Positions 51,447-61,015 are shown, counted from the stretch's first letter. The stretch: 64,000 bases of DNA from CALJEL01 sp041082235 (GCA_041082235.1 JBDOIG010000059.1:3530-67529); one strand, 5' to 3'. Program-made: numbers and translations. The notes: generated by a model not told the origin, from the letters alone.

Positions 51447-51980
51447 ATGGTAATTGAAAAATCTATAGGCAATAAGAAGATGACCCTTGTTAAAGGTGAT
51501 ATTACAGAGCGAGAGGTGGATGCAATAGTGAATGCAGCAAACAGTCACCTGAAGCACGGTGGTGGAGTGGCTGGTGCCATTGTCAGGAAGGGTGGGCAGA
51601 TAATACAGGAAGAAAGTGACAGGATTGGGTATGTGCCTGTTGGTCAGGCTGCTATAACAACTGGTGGTAAACTAAAGGCTAAGTGGGTTATACATGCAGT
51701 TGGCCCCAGGATGGGTGAGGGTGATGAGGACAATAAACTAAAGAGTGCTATTAACAGTGTTCTCAAACTGGCCTCTGAAAGGGGTTTCAGAACTATCTCT
51801 GTACCTGCTATAAGTGCTGGCATATTTGGCTTTCCAAAGGACAGATGTGCTAAGATACTTATTGGTGAGACTGCAAGATTTCTTAAAGACCATCCCGATA
51901 CCTCCCTTGAGGTCGTTGAATTCTGCATATTTGATGATGAGGCATATAAATTTTTTAAAGAAGAAATAGAGAGATTATAA
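51447..51980 (+). CDS. Macro-domain protein (ADP-ribose derivative hydrolase)
   Basis: A 177-residue single macro domain, of the class that removes ADP-ribose or acetyl groups from ADP-ribose derivatives. Typical ligand loops are seen: GDITEREVDAIVNAANSHLKHGGGVAGAI and SVPAISAGIFGFPKD. AGGAGGTG precedes the start. It is followed after 12 nt by a nitroreductase gene. No ADP-ribosyl transferase partner (DarT-like) is next to it, so a house-cleaning role is more likely than a toxin system. Confidence 0.9.
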   Translation: MVIEKSIGNKKMTLVKGDITEREVDAIVNAANSHLKHGGGVAGAIVRKGGQIIQEESDRIGYVPVGQAAITTGGKLKAKWVIHAVGPRMGEGDEDNKLKSAINSVLKLASERGFRTISVPAISAGIFGFPKDRCAKILIGETARFLKDHPDTSLEVVEFCIFDDEAYKFFKEEIERL

Positions 51981-51992
51981 TGGGAGGTCTTT

Positions 51993-52655
51993 ATGGAGGC
52001 TATTGAGTGTATAAGAAGTAGAAGGAGTATCAGGGCATATAAAAAGGAACCAGTGCCCAAAGAGGTGCTCACTAATATTATAGAAACTGCCCTCTGGAGC
52101 CCTTCCTATAAAAATACCCAGCCATGGGAGGTAATCATAGTATCAGGTAAAAAGAAGGAGGAGCTTTCAAAGCTCCTTATCAGCCTTCTTGAAAGGGGTG
52201 AGCCACCCTGTCCTGATATACCTGAGCCTGAGTTCTGGCCAGAAACTCAGCAGCAGAGGATAAAGAGGCTTTACAGGATGCGTGCTGAGGCAACAGGAGT
52301 TGATCTTACAAATCCAGAGATAGTGAAAAAGGCAAAGATAGCAAATTTTAATTTCTATGGTGCGCCCCATGTTATTTATCTTTATCAGGATGGCTCTCTG
52401 CCATTGTGGTCACTTTTTGACTTAGGCCTTTTTGCACAGAGTCTGATGCTCGCAGCAAATGCAATGGGTGTGGCTACAGTGCCTCAGGCCTTTGCAACAG
52501 ACTATGCAAGATATATAAAAGAATTTCTTGGAATCCCTGCTTCAAAGAGGCTTGTCATTGGACTGTCCACAGGTTATCCTGACCTTGACTCAAGGGCAAA
52601 TATCTTCAGGCCTGATAGAGTCCCTGTTGATGAGATATTGAGATGGAGTGAATAG
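51993..52655 (+). CDS. Nitroreductase-family FMN protein
   Basis: A 220-residue NAD(P)H-dependent flavin reductase. It has the N-terminal FMN site CIRSRRSIRAYKKEPVP and PSYKNTQPWEVIIV, and a C-terminal VIGLSTGYPD. GGGAGG lies before the ATG. The physiological substrate is unknown. It converges on the glutamate synthase cluster, with 5 nt between stops. Confidence 0.88.
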   Translation: MEAIECIRSRRSIRAYKKEPVPKEVLTNIIETALWSPSYKNTQPWEVIIVSGKKKEELSKLLISLLERGEPPCPDIPEPEFWPETQQQRIKRLYRMRAEATGVDLTNPEIVKKAKIANFNFYGAPHVIYLYQDGSLPLWSLFDLGLFAQSLMLAANAMGVATVPQAFATDYARYIKEFLGIPASKRLVIGLSTGYPDLDSRANIFRPDRVPVDEILRWSE

Positions 52656-52660
52656 AATAA

Positions 52661-55051
52661 TTAAATATTCTCCACCATCTCCCATACACCGCAGGGACAT
52701 ATTCCAGCACAGAATCCACAGCCTATGCACTTTTCATCATCAACCACATATTCATAAGAGCCATCTTCATGCTCAATCCTCTGAATAGCTCCCCAGTAAC
52801 AGGTATATTCACACATGTGACAATCCCTGCAGGTCCCGCAGGAAAGGCATCTATCAGCCTCTTTTAGAGGGTCTTGAAAGTCGGTTTTACAGCGTTCATA
52901 ATACTCTGTCCTTATCCTTTCATAAGGAATAAGATTCTTTCTTTCAAAGGAATAGGGTGCTGACATGAGCCTTGAATGTATATGTTCTGCAACGAACCTT
53001 CCATGGCCTATTGCATGGGTGACAAGTCCAAGACCTGTGACATCACCAATGGCATACACCTTTGGATCGGTGGTCTGATAAAATTCATTCACCTTGAGCC
53101 AGCCCCTTTCTGAATGGATTGAAGGTGGTATAAAGTCAAGCAAGGGCATATCACCTATTGATACTATTACATAGTCAGCATCAAGAGAAGTGCCATCTGT
53201 AAAATATATCTTTTTCTCGTGAGGATCATATCTCTCTGTAACCTTTGGCCAGAGAACCTTTGTGCCCTTTGCCTTAGCTATCTCCATTTCCTTACCAAAG
53301 GCAGCAGGCCTCTGTATATCAATAGCTGTCACCTCTGAGGCATCATATATAAATGCCTCTGATGCCACATCCATTCCAACATTACCAGCACCTATTACGA
53401 CCACCTTTTTCCCTTTAAGGTCTGGTTTTTTACCCTCATTAATCTGCCTTAAGAATTCATAGGCAGATACAGTTGCCTCTGAACCAGGGAACTTGAGGGT
53501 CCTTGGCTGGTGTGCTCCTGCTGCTATCACAACTATATCATTTTTTTTGTAAAGTTCTTCAAATCTTTCCCTTGTCACCTTTGTATTAAGATAGACCTTT
53601 ATTCCGATAGCCTTGAATCTCTCTATCTCCTTTTCAAGTATCTCATGGGGAAGCCTTTCCCTTGGTATGCAGAGCTCTATCTTTCCACCAAGCCTGTCAG
53701 CTGCCTCATAAAGGCTGACCTCATGACCTTTAAGTCCGAGCTGCCAGGCAACACTCATACCAGCCGGCCCACCACCAATAACAGCTATCTTCTTTCCTGT
53801 TGGAGATGCCTTCTTGGGTGCTGGGAGTTCAAGACTCAGTTTACCCATTGTATCTATCCTTAAGGGCTTATCATATCTTGCCCTTGTGCATGCCTCCATG
53901 CATAAATTGGGACATATCTCACCACAGACTGTTGCAGGCAGTGGTGAGTACTGAAGCACAAGCTCAAGGGCCTCATTAAGCATCCCCATCCTTATAAGCC
54001 TTGTCCTTTTATGAGTGGGTATCTGTGTAGGGCAGGCATAGGCACAGGGAGGCGCATATTTTTCATTTGCCCAGACAGGTCTGAATCTTCTGTCCTTGCC
54101 TGTTGTTATATAGGGAACTACTGACCACCTATCATGGTCAATATATTCAGCAAATATCCCACCTTCACCAACAGCCTTTTCCCAGTAATCCTTTCTGAAG
54201 TCAGACATGGATACCTTAAACCACTTCCTTGCCCTTTTTTCCTGAGGAGTGTAGGCAATGAATTTTTTCCATTCCGCTGGAGAACGGGTTAACTCCTCGT
54301 AATAAGAGACCCTGTCAATTGCCTCAAGGAATGGCTTCATATTCTCCTTAAGCCACTTCCAGTCCTGCTCTGTCAGGTCAAGGAGTTTTACATCTCTTTC
54401 ACTGTAACCCTGAATAGGTCCTCTGAAATAGATTATCCCTCCAACCATTCCAACACAGGGTCTGTAGCCAAGGATATTGTCAGGATTCCTTGGATTCACA
54501 CCACAGACCACTGATATTCCACCTGCCTTGAATTCTGCAAAGCTGTCTCCCACATCCCTGAAATACCAGGACTGAGGAGGAGCAAATCTTGGATTATGTT
54601 TTGTAAGGGTATCGCATCTTGCACCACCACTTCCCTGGACATAGAGGATTCCCTGGGCTGCTGCATTGAATGCACCATTTGTTACATCTCCAAGGATTGT
54701 TATCTTTGCACCACAATTGAGCCATCCCACATCATCCGAGGCAGAGCCTTTAACAACAATCTCAGTCCCAGCCATACCCATTGAACCACACCTCTGACCA
54801 ACTGGACCTTCAATAATAACCTTTATGGTCTCACCCCTTGACCAGAGTCTTCCACCTATTCCATGCTGACCATCAGCCTTTACATAGAGCGTCCTTGCAC
54901 CTTCCCTCACAGCCTCCTGTATATGCTCTTCAAGTATCCTGGAGGGGACCCGTCTTCCATCCACATTTCCATGGACAACAGCAGTCTTACTATCAATCCA
55001 TTCAATTATCTTTGATGGTTCAACCCTGAATTCTACTTCTCTAACAGACAT
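52661..55051 (-). CDS. Glutamate synthase GXGXG domain fused to GltD-like flavoprotein
   Basis: A 796-residue fusion. Residues of about 1-245 are the GXGXG beta-helix domain of GltB. About 335-420 is the Fe-S helical domain of GltD (CAYACPTQIP, CGEICPNLCMEAC). About 420-720 holds the FAD and NAD(P) sites (VIGGGPAGMSVAW and VIGAGNVGMDVA). The last 75 residues carry a cysteine-rich ferredoxin-like part (CLSCGTCRDCHMCEYTC, CIGCGFCAGICPCG). It takes electrons from NAD(P)H or ferredoxin and passes them to the synthase subunit. It overlaps the FMN subunit gene by 11 nt. Confidence 0.9.
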   Translation of the reverse strand: MSVREVEFRVEPSKIIEWIDSKTAVVHGNVDGRRVPSRILEEHIQEAVREGARTLYVKADGQHGIGGRLWSRGETIKVIIEGPVGQRCGSMGMAGTEIVVKGSASDDVGWLNCGAKITILGDVTNGAFNAAAQGILYVQGSGGARCDTLTKHNPRFAPPQSWYFRDVGDSFAEFKAGGISVVCGVNPRNPDNILGYRPCVGMVGGIIYFRGPIQGYSERDVKLLDLTEQDWKWLKENMKPFLEAIDRVSYYEELTRSPAEWKKFIAYTPQEKRARKWFKVSMSDFRKDYWEKAVGEGGIFAEYIDHDRWSVVPYITTGKDRRFRPVWANEKYAPPCAYACPTQIPTHKRTRLIRMGMLNEALELVLQYSPLPATVCGEICPNLCMEACTRARYDKPLRIDTMGKLSLELPAPKKASPTGKKIAVIGGGPAGMSVAWQLGLKGHEVSLYEAADRLGGKIELCIPRERLPHEILEKEIERFKAIGIKVYLNTKVTRERFEELYKKNDIVVIAAGAHQPRTLKFPGSEATVSAYEFLRQINEGKKPDLKGKKVVVIGAGNVGMDVASEAFIYDASEVTAIDIQRPAAFGKEMEIAKAKGTKVLWPKVTERYDPHEKKIYFTDGTSLDADYVIVSIGDMPLLDFIPPSIHSERGWLKVNEFYQTTDPKVYAIGDVTGLGLVTHAIGHGRFVAEHIHSRLMSAPYSFERKNLIPYERIRTEYYERCKTDFQDPLKEADRCLSCGTCRDCHMCEYTCYWGAIQRIEHEDGSYEYVVDDEKCIGCGFCAGICPCGVWEMVENI

Positions 55052-56708
55052 AGCTTATCTGTAACCTCTCTGCCATATCTTTATCATCTATGCTTATACC
55101 ATCGGACATCCCGATTGGCAATTCTGTGCTCCTTCCCATTGGTGCAAATATCTTCTTGAGCTCCACCTCTGCTGCCTTAAAGACCTCCACAACCCTTTCA
55201 GCCACCTTTTCTGAATCAAGCCTTCTGTAAAGTTTTGGATCCTGAGTAGTTATACCTCGAGGGCATTTCCCGGTATTACAGAGATTGCACCTGTTATATT
55301 CATCACCAAAGCAGTCTGCTGCTGCCTGCATTATATATTTCCCAATTGTAACTGCAGAGGCACCGAGCATTATAAGTGCTGCTGCATTTGCTGCAAGATG
55401 TCCCTTCTTACCAATACCACCTGCTGCAATAAGGGGAAGCTCGTTCTGTTTACCCTGTCTTACAAGGTCAAGATAACAATCCCTGATATTTGATGCTATT
55501 GGATGGCCCATCTTATCCATTGACACATTATAGGCAGCACCTGTGCCACCATCCTCTCCATCTATGGAGAGGGCTGCTGCATAGGGATTCCTTGCAAGAT
55601 TATTAAGGACAGCCCTGGCAGTCTTTGTACCTGATATCTTCGGGAAGACAGGTACCCTGAAGCCAAAGGCCATTGACATGGACTGGATCATCTTTGCAAC
55701 CGCCTCTTCTATAGAATACTTTGTCTGGTGTGTTGGAGGTGAGGCAAGGTCAACTGCCTCTGGAACACCGCGGATCTTTGCAATAAGCCTAATAACCTTC
55801 TGTGCCATTAATAATCCACCATCACCAGGCTTCGCACCCTGACCATATTTGATCTCTATCCCGGCAGGGTCTTCTATCATATGGGGCATTGCATGGATGA
55901 TCTCATCCCATCCAAAATAACCAGAGGCTATCTGGAGGATAAAATATTTAAGGTATCTTGATTTTAAAAGCCTTGGTGGTACACCACCTTCACCAGAGCA
56001 CATCACAACAGGAATACCTTCTACCTCATTAAGATAGGCAACCCCCATTGCAAGACCTTCCCACATAGGGGGTGAGAGTGCTCCAACAGACATAGAGCCA
56101 ATCATAATAGGGAATATCTCCCTTACAGGAGGTATGAATTTGCCCGAGGTATGATCAACAACAAGCCTTCCATTTTCACCCTTTAAAGGAAGCTCCTCAG
56201 GTGGAAGTATCCTTCCAATGTATGTCCTCACCCTGAATTCATGCCTTCCAGCATCAAGGGCAGGGTCTGTGAGCATGGATATACGGGTGAATTTTATCCT
56301 GTCAAGTGTTGAAGGAGAAGGGTCATTTCTCCTGCCGCCCCTTCTATAGGGCTCACCACCTTTGTTTTTAAAATGATAGAACTTATGCTGCGGATTGTAT
56401 CCTGGCTCTATCGCCTCATTCGGACAGACAAGTGTACAGGTACCACAGCCTGTGCAATAGTGTTCAATATCGGTAACCTGTTCTATTATATGGATTACCC
56501 TTGTCTTTACCCGAGGAGAGGGCATCCCACCTTCTGACTCAACTATCCTCTGGAGCTTTACTGACGGTACTATCGCCCTTACAGGACAGACTGCTGTGCA
56601 CTGGCCGCAGCGCTTGCACCTGTCATCACGCCACCTTACAATGTAGGGAAATTCCTTTAATGAGAGTTTATGATTAAAATCCTCTCTTATCTTTATTACA
56701 CCTGACAT
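55041..56708 (-). CDS. Glutamate synthase FMN/Fe-S subunit (archaeal type)
   Basis: Central domain of glutamate synthase as its own 555-residue protein. Two 4Fe-4S motifs lie at the N-terminus (CKRCGQCTAVCPVRA and CTGCGTCTLVCPNEA). The FMN barrel has GSMSVGALSPPMWEGLA, SGEGGVPP, IEIKYGQGAKPGDGG and SIDGEDGGTGAA. The 3Fe-4S site is CNLCNTGKCPRGITTQ. Ammonia from the GATase subunit is joined to 2-oxoglutarate here. It overlaps both neighbours by 11-13 nt. Confidence 0.93.
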   Translation of the reverse strand: MSGVIKIREDFNHKLSLKEFPYIVRWRDDRCKRCGQCTAVCPVRAIVPSVKLQRIVESEGGMPSPRVKTRVIHIIEQVTDIEHYCTGCGTCTLVCPNEAIEPGYNPQHKFYHFKNKGGEPYRRGGRRNDPSPSTLDRIKFTRISMLTDPALDAGRHEFRVRTYIGRILPPEELPLKGENGRLVVDHTSGKFIPPVREIFPIMIGSMSVGALSPPMWEGLAMGVAYLNEVEGIPVVMCSGEGGVPPRLLKSRYLKYFILQIASGYFGWDEIIHAMPHMIEDPAGIEIKYGQGAKPGDGGLLMAQKVIRLIAKIRGVPEAVDLASPPTHQTKYSIEEAVAKMIQSMSMAFGFRVPVFPKISGTKTARAVLNNLARNPYAAALSIDGEDGGTGAAYNVSMDKMGHPIASNIRDCYLDLVRQGKQNELPLIAAGGIGKKGHLAANAAALIMLGASAVTIGKYIMQAAADCFGDEYNRCNLCNTGKCPRGITTQDPKLYRRLDSEKVAERVVEVFKAAEVELKKIFAPMGRSTELPIGMSDGISIDDKDMAERLQISYVC

Positions 56709-57844
56709 AAGACCTCTGCCTTCTCTGTAACATATTCACCCTTTAGCTGATTCCATACCAATACCCTCTTTGCAACAGGTGGAATAATCACCATCTCATA
56801 CTTCATGGGGAATATATCCTTTGACCTCTCCCTTTCAGGGATTGCCTTATCAAGGCCGCATTCCTCAGACATAAGACCATATTTACCTGGCACACCACCC
56901 ACAACACCTGGCCTCAGTTTCTTTGAATCCTGTACCATAAAACATGTGCCATCAGGAGTGAAACCAATCACGCAGTTAGGACCATCTATGCAGAGAGGCC
57001 TGAGGGAATATCTGATTAGATTGAGTGCCTCCCTATCAGGTCTCCCCTCAATCTCTGAAGGTTTAAGTGGTGTTATTACATCCTTGTAATAAGTAAGAGG
57101 AAATCCAAGCTGTCTGTGGACATAATGTAATATATGTGTGAATACCTCGCTATCACTGTTATAACCTATATAGCCAGGAAAACCCCTTGACATGAGAAAT
57201 TCCCTTATAGGAACAAAGGCTGTGTTTTCACCATTTGTCATAGAGGCATATCCCTGAATAAAAAAGGGATGGCAGGCATAGAGATTTATTGCATAATTGG
57301 TATTCTGCCTTCCCTGGGCAAATATGATCCTTGCCTTGAGGTCACTATGGTCAAGCCCAAAGAACTCAGCAAGCTCAAGAGGATCACCAACCTCTTTTAA
57401 AGTTAAGACATCAGGATAAAAGGAGAATACCACAATGGATTCATCAGCCTCTCCCATTGCCCTGAGGGTTAGCCTTGTTCTCATAAGAAGGTCTTCTTTC
57501 TCTTTAAAGGATTTTTCTTTATAAGAGTCTGGATAGTCATAGACCCTTGCAAAATAATAATCCCTCGGTACTATCCCTCTTACAGATATTATCTTTGGTG
57601 TCCAGACATGTTTGAGCCTAAAACCGAGCCTATCCATATATTCATCAAGGAGCTTTATACCCTTTAAAGAGCATATCCCTGAGAGTATAGGATATTCCTT
57701 GAGCTCCTCAAACTCTCCTCCGAGATCCTTAAGCATAAGGCCCATACCAGAGCCATCATGGCCTTCCTTCATGGTCTCAAGGCTCAGGACATTCTCCATC
57801 GGAGAGAAATATTCCTCTGATGTTATGGCAGCCAGTCTGCACAT
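56696..57844 (-). CDS. Glutamate synthase glutamine amidotransferase subunit
   Basis: Class II (Ntn) glutaminase domain as a separate 382-residue protein. The start is set by chemistry: MCRLAAITS places the catalytic Cys at position 2, so ATG 57844 (AGAGG upstream) is right and the longer frame from 57874 is not. SMTNGENTAFVPIREFL and GYIGYNSDSEVFTHI match the family. It is the first gene of the three-gene split glutamate synthase. An intrinsic terminator lies 16 nt upstream. Confidence 0.92.
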   Translation of the reverse strand: MCRLAAITSEEYFSPMENVLSLETMKEGHDGSGMGLMLKDLGGEFEELKEYPILSGICSLKGIKLLDEYMDRLGFRLKHVWTPKIISVRGIVPRDYYFARVYDYPDSYKEKSFKEKEDLLMRTRLTLRAMGEADESIVVFSFYPDVLTLKEVGDPLELAEFFGLDHSDLKARIIFAQGRQNTNYAINLYACHPFFIQGYASMTNGENTAFVPIREFLMSRGFPGYIGYNSDSEVFTHILHYVHRQLGFPLTYYKDVITPLKPSEIEGRPDREALNLIRYSLRPLCIDGPNCVIGFTPDGTCFMVQDSKKLRPGVVGGVPGKYGLMSEECGLDKAIPERERSKDIFPMKYEMVIIPPVAKRVLVWNQLKGEYVTEKAEVLCQV

Positions 57845-57860
57845 CTCGTAACCTCTACAG

Positions 57861-57895
57861 AAAAAAATAGGCAAACGGCAATCGTTTGCCTATTT
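57861..57895 (-). terminator. Intrinsic terminator just upstream of the glutamate synthase genes
   Basis: On the minus strand AAATAGGCAAACG and CGTTTGCCTATTT (13 bp, perfect) with a 5-nt loop are followed by TTTTTTT. The last T is 16 nt before the ATG at 57844. It either ends the amt-glnK transcript or acts as an attenuator for the glutamate synthase operon. A possible promoter (TTGTTT-17-TAATAT) lies just before it, so the mRNA might begin with this hairpin. Confidence 0.8.
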
Positions 57896-57941
57896 ATATT
57901 AAAACAAATTTTAGTAAAAAACAACTACCGCGACAGTAACT

Positions 57942-58142
57942 GCTGATAGAATGTTACAAGTCACCTTAAAATAAAATGGGCAGGATGCTGAAAAGGCTTT
58001 ACTGCGACACCTTGATGTAAGGTTATTAATCAACTTGCTATACATATCTGACTTCACCATTGGTGAAAAACCTCTTGCTACATAATAAATAAACATTGTC
58101 GCTTTGTAAGGCTTTGAGGCAGCCTGTCCATTTTCTATCGGC
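57942..58142 (-). repeat. MITE-like repeat, copy G (full length, minus orientation)
   Basis: A 201-bp copy whose minus strand aligns throughout with copy A2: GCCGATAGAAAATGGACAGG, TACAAAGCGACAATG, inner palindrome TTCACCAATGGTGAA, AAGGTGTCGCAGTAAAGCC, TGCCCATTTTATTTTAAGG and an end CTATCAGC. It fills the space between glnK and the glutamate synthase terminator. Confidence 0.85.
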
Positions 58143-58151
58143 ATCTATGGC

Positions 58152-58493
58152 TCAGAGTGCCTCTTCACCCCTCTGGCCTGTTCTTATTCTGATAGCATCT
58201 TCAAGGTCAGAGATAAATATCTTTCCATCTCCTACCTCACCTGTCTTTGCCTTATTGAGTATCACATCCACAGCCTTCTCAACGAGCTCATCAGTAAGGA
58301 CAATCTCTATCTTCAGTTTTGGAAGAAACCTCACCTCATATTCCTTTCCCCTGTAAACCTCTATAAAGCCCTTCTGTCTTCCAAATCCTCTTACCTCTGT
58401 CACTGTCATTCCACAGACTATGCCTGCTTCTGAAAGTCCTGCCACTACATCATCAAGTTTAAATAGTTTTATAATAGCCTCTATCTTTTTCAT
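58152..58493 (-). CDS. glnK: Nitrogen regulatory protein PII
   Basis: A 113-residue PII protein that senses 2-oxoglutarate and ATP/ADP and blocks the ammonium channel. It has GFGRQKG and the T-loop YRGKEYEVRFLPK; Tyr52 equals Tyr51 of E. coli because of one extra residue near position 26. The T-loop differs from the usual YRGAEY. It lies 12 nt after amt, which supports the name GlnK. Confidence 0.95.
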   Translation of the reverse strand: MKKIEAIIKLFKLDDVVAGLSEAGIVCGMTVTEVRGFGRQKGFIEVYRGKEYEVRFLPKLKIEIVLTDELVEKAVDVILNKAKTGEVGDGKIFISDLEDAIRIRTGQRGEEAL

Positions 58494-58505
58494 AGTTTCC
58501 TCCTT

Positions 58506-59846
58506 TTATATATGAAGATTGTAAGCCTTTTCACCATGCTGGCTTTCATCAAGCCCGATTATCTCATCATTTACATGTGGTCTAAGACCAGTTAGAATCT
58601 TTATAACAAACAGTATGATAAATGTCATGGCACCTGAATAGGCTATTGTGACTGTAATTCCTATAGCCTGTTTATATAGCTGGCCTGGATTTCCATAAAG
58701 TAAGCCTCTACCGAGTTCATTCATCTCGGGATCTGCAAAAACACCAGTAAGAAGTGCTCCAAGGATTCCAGCAACTCCATGGATACCAAAGACATCAAGG
58801 GTATCGTCATATCCAAAGAGCGTTTTAATCTTTGTTACTGAAAAGAATGAAATTATGCCAGCCAGCAACCCGATCACCAATGCCCCTGTGATATTGACAA
58901 ATCCTGCTGCAGGTGTTATTGCTACAAGCCCTGCTACTGCACCAGAGCAGAGTCCGAGAAGGGTTGGTTTCTTGGAGAATATCCATTCAGTAAAGAGCCA
59001 TGAAAGGGCTGCCATTGCTGTTGCTGTATTTGTATTTATAAAAGCTACTCCAGCAAGACCACCTGCACTAAGGGCAGAGCCTGCATTAAAACCAAACCAT
59101 CCAAACCAGAGAAGTCCTGTTCCTGTTAGAACCATGGTAAGATTGTGCGGGATAAGGGTCGTATCTTTTCTTTTACCGATCATTAATGCGCCAATAAGGG
59201 CAGCAATACCAGCATTTATATGGACAACTGTTCCTCCTGCAAAATCAAGGGCTCCAAGGGCTCCTATGAAACCTCCACCCCATACCCAGTGGCAGATAGG
59301 TAGATACACAAGACTCATCCACAGAATTGAAAAGAGCAGCCAGGCAGAGAACTTTAGTCTTTCTATATAGGCACCACTAACAAGTGCCACTGTAATGGCA
59401 GCAAAGGTAAGCTGGTACCCAATGAATATATATTCAGGTATAGTCCTTGCTACCTCAGCAATGCTCTTTACAGTTACATCTTTAAGAAAGGCCTTCACAG
59501 GAGCACCTATTAAACCGCTTAAGTCAGGTCCAAAGGAAAAACTATAACCATAGATTATCCAGAGTATGCTTGTTACTGAGTAGGCAATGAATGACATGGT
59601 CATGGTATTAAGGGTATCCTTCCTCTTTGCCAGACCTCCATAAAATAGTGCCAATCCAGGCAGTGTCATGAGCATCACCAGTGCAGTGGCAACTATCATC
59701 CAGGCAGTGTCTCCTGTGTCTATCTTTGTCTCAGCCTGTTCTGCTATTGCTGGAGTTGAAGGGGCAGACACCTGCTCTTCTGCAAGGGCAAGACCTCCTC
59801 TGCAGAGAAGGGTTAATAATACTAATATGCTCATCAGTCTTTTCAT
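58506..59846 (-). CDS. amt: Ammonium transporter Amt
   Basis: Inner-membrane ammonium channel of 446 residues with about eleven membrane segments after a signal peptide. It has DTAWMIVATALVMLMTLPGLALFYGG, FAGGTVVHINAGIAAL, and DDTLDVFGIHGVAGILGALLTG with the pore histidine. The longer frame from 59882 runs into the porin gene; ATG 59846 has AGGAGG upstream. It forms an operon with the porin and glnK. Confidence 0.96.
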   Translation of the reverse strand: MKRLMSILVLLTLLCRGGLALAEEQVSAPSTPAIAEQAETKIDTGDTAWMIVATALVMLMTLPGLALFYGGLAKRKDTLNTMTMSFIAYSVTSILWIIYGYSFSFGPDLSGLIGAPVKAFLKDVTVKSIAEVARTIPEYIFIGYQLTFAAITVALVSGAYIERLKFSAWLLFSILWMSLVYLPICHWVWGGGFIGALGALDFAGGTVVHINAGIAALIGALMIGKRKDTTLIPHNLTMVLTGTGLLWFGWFGFNAGSALSAGGLAGVAFINTNTATAMAALSWLFTEWIFSKKPTLLGLCSGAVAGLVAITPAAGFVNITGALVIGLLAGIISFFSVTKIKTLFGYDDTLDVFGIHGVAGILGALLTGVFADPEMNELGRGLLYGNPGQLYKQAIGITVTIAYSGAMTFIILFVIKILTGLRPHVNDEIIGLDESQHGEKAYNLHI

Positions 59847-59875
59847 TTCATCCTCCTGTTTTGAATCATATAGTT

Positions 59876-60973
59876 TTACCATGTATACATCACGCCAAGG
59901 GCGATTGTATCCTGTGTCTTTTTATCTCCAGAATCAAATACCTCTTTATCAGACCAGTCATGTCTGTATTCCGGTCTTAAGATAAATGACCTCGCTATTC
60001 TGAATTCAGGTGTTAAGGTTATCTCCTTCAATGTCTGAGGTGTCCCTGTCCTTATACCCTTATCGTCCTTGAAATACTCACTCCTCAGAGAAAGACTGTA
60101 GGAATCGTTAAAGTCATATTTCGCTATTAAAGCAATACCATACCACTTTGCGTCACTTCCATCAGGAGTTGCCTTTTCTTCTGTAGCGTAATCTACATTC
60201 AGGATAAATGATAAAGCCTTTGCTGGTTTGATAGTCCCAACCCAGTCAAAGAGTAATCTGTTGTTTGAGCTGTTATTGTCCTGTTCAGGTCCATACATAA
60301 GATTAAATGTAAATGCAAGCTGCTCCATTGGTGTATAGCCAACACTCATACCCGCTGTCTTTCCCTTATTGTTATCATCTGTCTTATCCCATCCGTTTAC
60401 TATGTGAAGGGATGCACTGAGGGCATCAGAAAAGGGATAACTTATTTTCAGTCCTGTATGGGTAAATGGTATTGCATAATTAAAGAGAAAGGAACGGGAA
60501 TAATTCGGATTATCCTTTGCCTCTATCACCTCAGCACCATGAAATGTGACAAACTTACCAAAATCAAACCTTAAACCCTTTCCAAGAGGAGCTATATAGC
60601 TTAGATATGCCTCTGTAAGGTCAAATGAATCATCCGGAGCGCCAAGTCCTCGGGAATGTATCAACTTTGCTGTCTCGCCTGCTGAGAGCTGAAGTTTAAA
60701 ACCAGCTTCACCAACGGAAGCCTCTTTTGTAAATACCAGCTGGGCAAGGTCAAGGGTAAAAGAGTTTGACTTATGGTCAAATATCCTTAATTCATTTTCC
60801 TGTGAATCAGGATTTCTGAAATTATAAGTATAACCACCCTGTAGATACACACTCAAGCCAAGCAATTTTTTAATATCATCCGCTGTCAGAGCAATAACCT
60901 TTTCCTCCGCACATAAAACAGTTGCCTGAAGAATAAAGGCAATCAATGAAACCAGAACCTTTACACCTTTCAT
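59876..60973 (-). CDS. Outer-membrane beta-barrel porin (BBP2-like)
   Basis: A 365-residue outer-membrane protein. The signal peptide covers about 1-22. The rest shows alternating strands, GKFVTFHGAEV...YSRSFLFNYAIPFTHTGLKISYPF and the last-residue aromatic end YTW needed for barrel assembly. This is the porin type often found beside amt in nitrogen operons. It likely lets small nitrogen compounds cross the outer membrane. GGAGG lies before the ATG. Confidence 0.85.
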   Translation of the reverse strand: MKGVKVLVSLIAFILQATVLCAEEKVIALTADDIKKLLGLSVYLQGGYTYNFRNPDSQENELRIFDHKSNSFTLDLAQLVFTKEASVGEAGFKLQLSAGETAKLIHSRGLGAPDDSFDLTEAYLSYIAPLGKGLRFDFGKFVTFHGAEVIEAKDNPNYSRSFLFNYAIPFTHTGLKISYPFSDALSASLHIVNGWDKTDDNNKGKTAGMSVGYTPMEQLAFTFNLMYGPEQDNNSSNNRLLFDWVGTIKPAKALSFILNVDYATEEKATPDGSDAKWYGIALIAKYDFNDSYSLSLRSEYFKDDKGIRTGTPQTLKEITLTPEFRIARSFILRPEYRHDWSDKEVFDSGDKKTQDTIALGVMYTW

Positions 60974-61015
60974 TGAAAACCTCCAAAGTTTTATTCCATG
61001 CAGGAAACCTGCGTC

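Noticed and set aside
51447..51980. Macro-domain gene as part of a DarTG toxin-antitoxin system
   Set aside because: No DarT-like gene is adjacent; the neighbours are a nitroreductase and an HD protein.
58855..59370. 171-codon plus-strand frame opposite amt
   Set aside because: Antisense shadow with Ala/Pro-rich composition; amt is certain on the minus strand.
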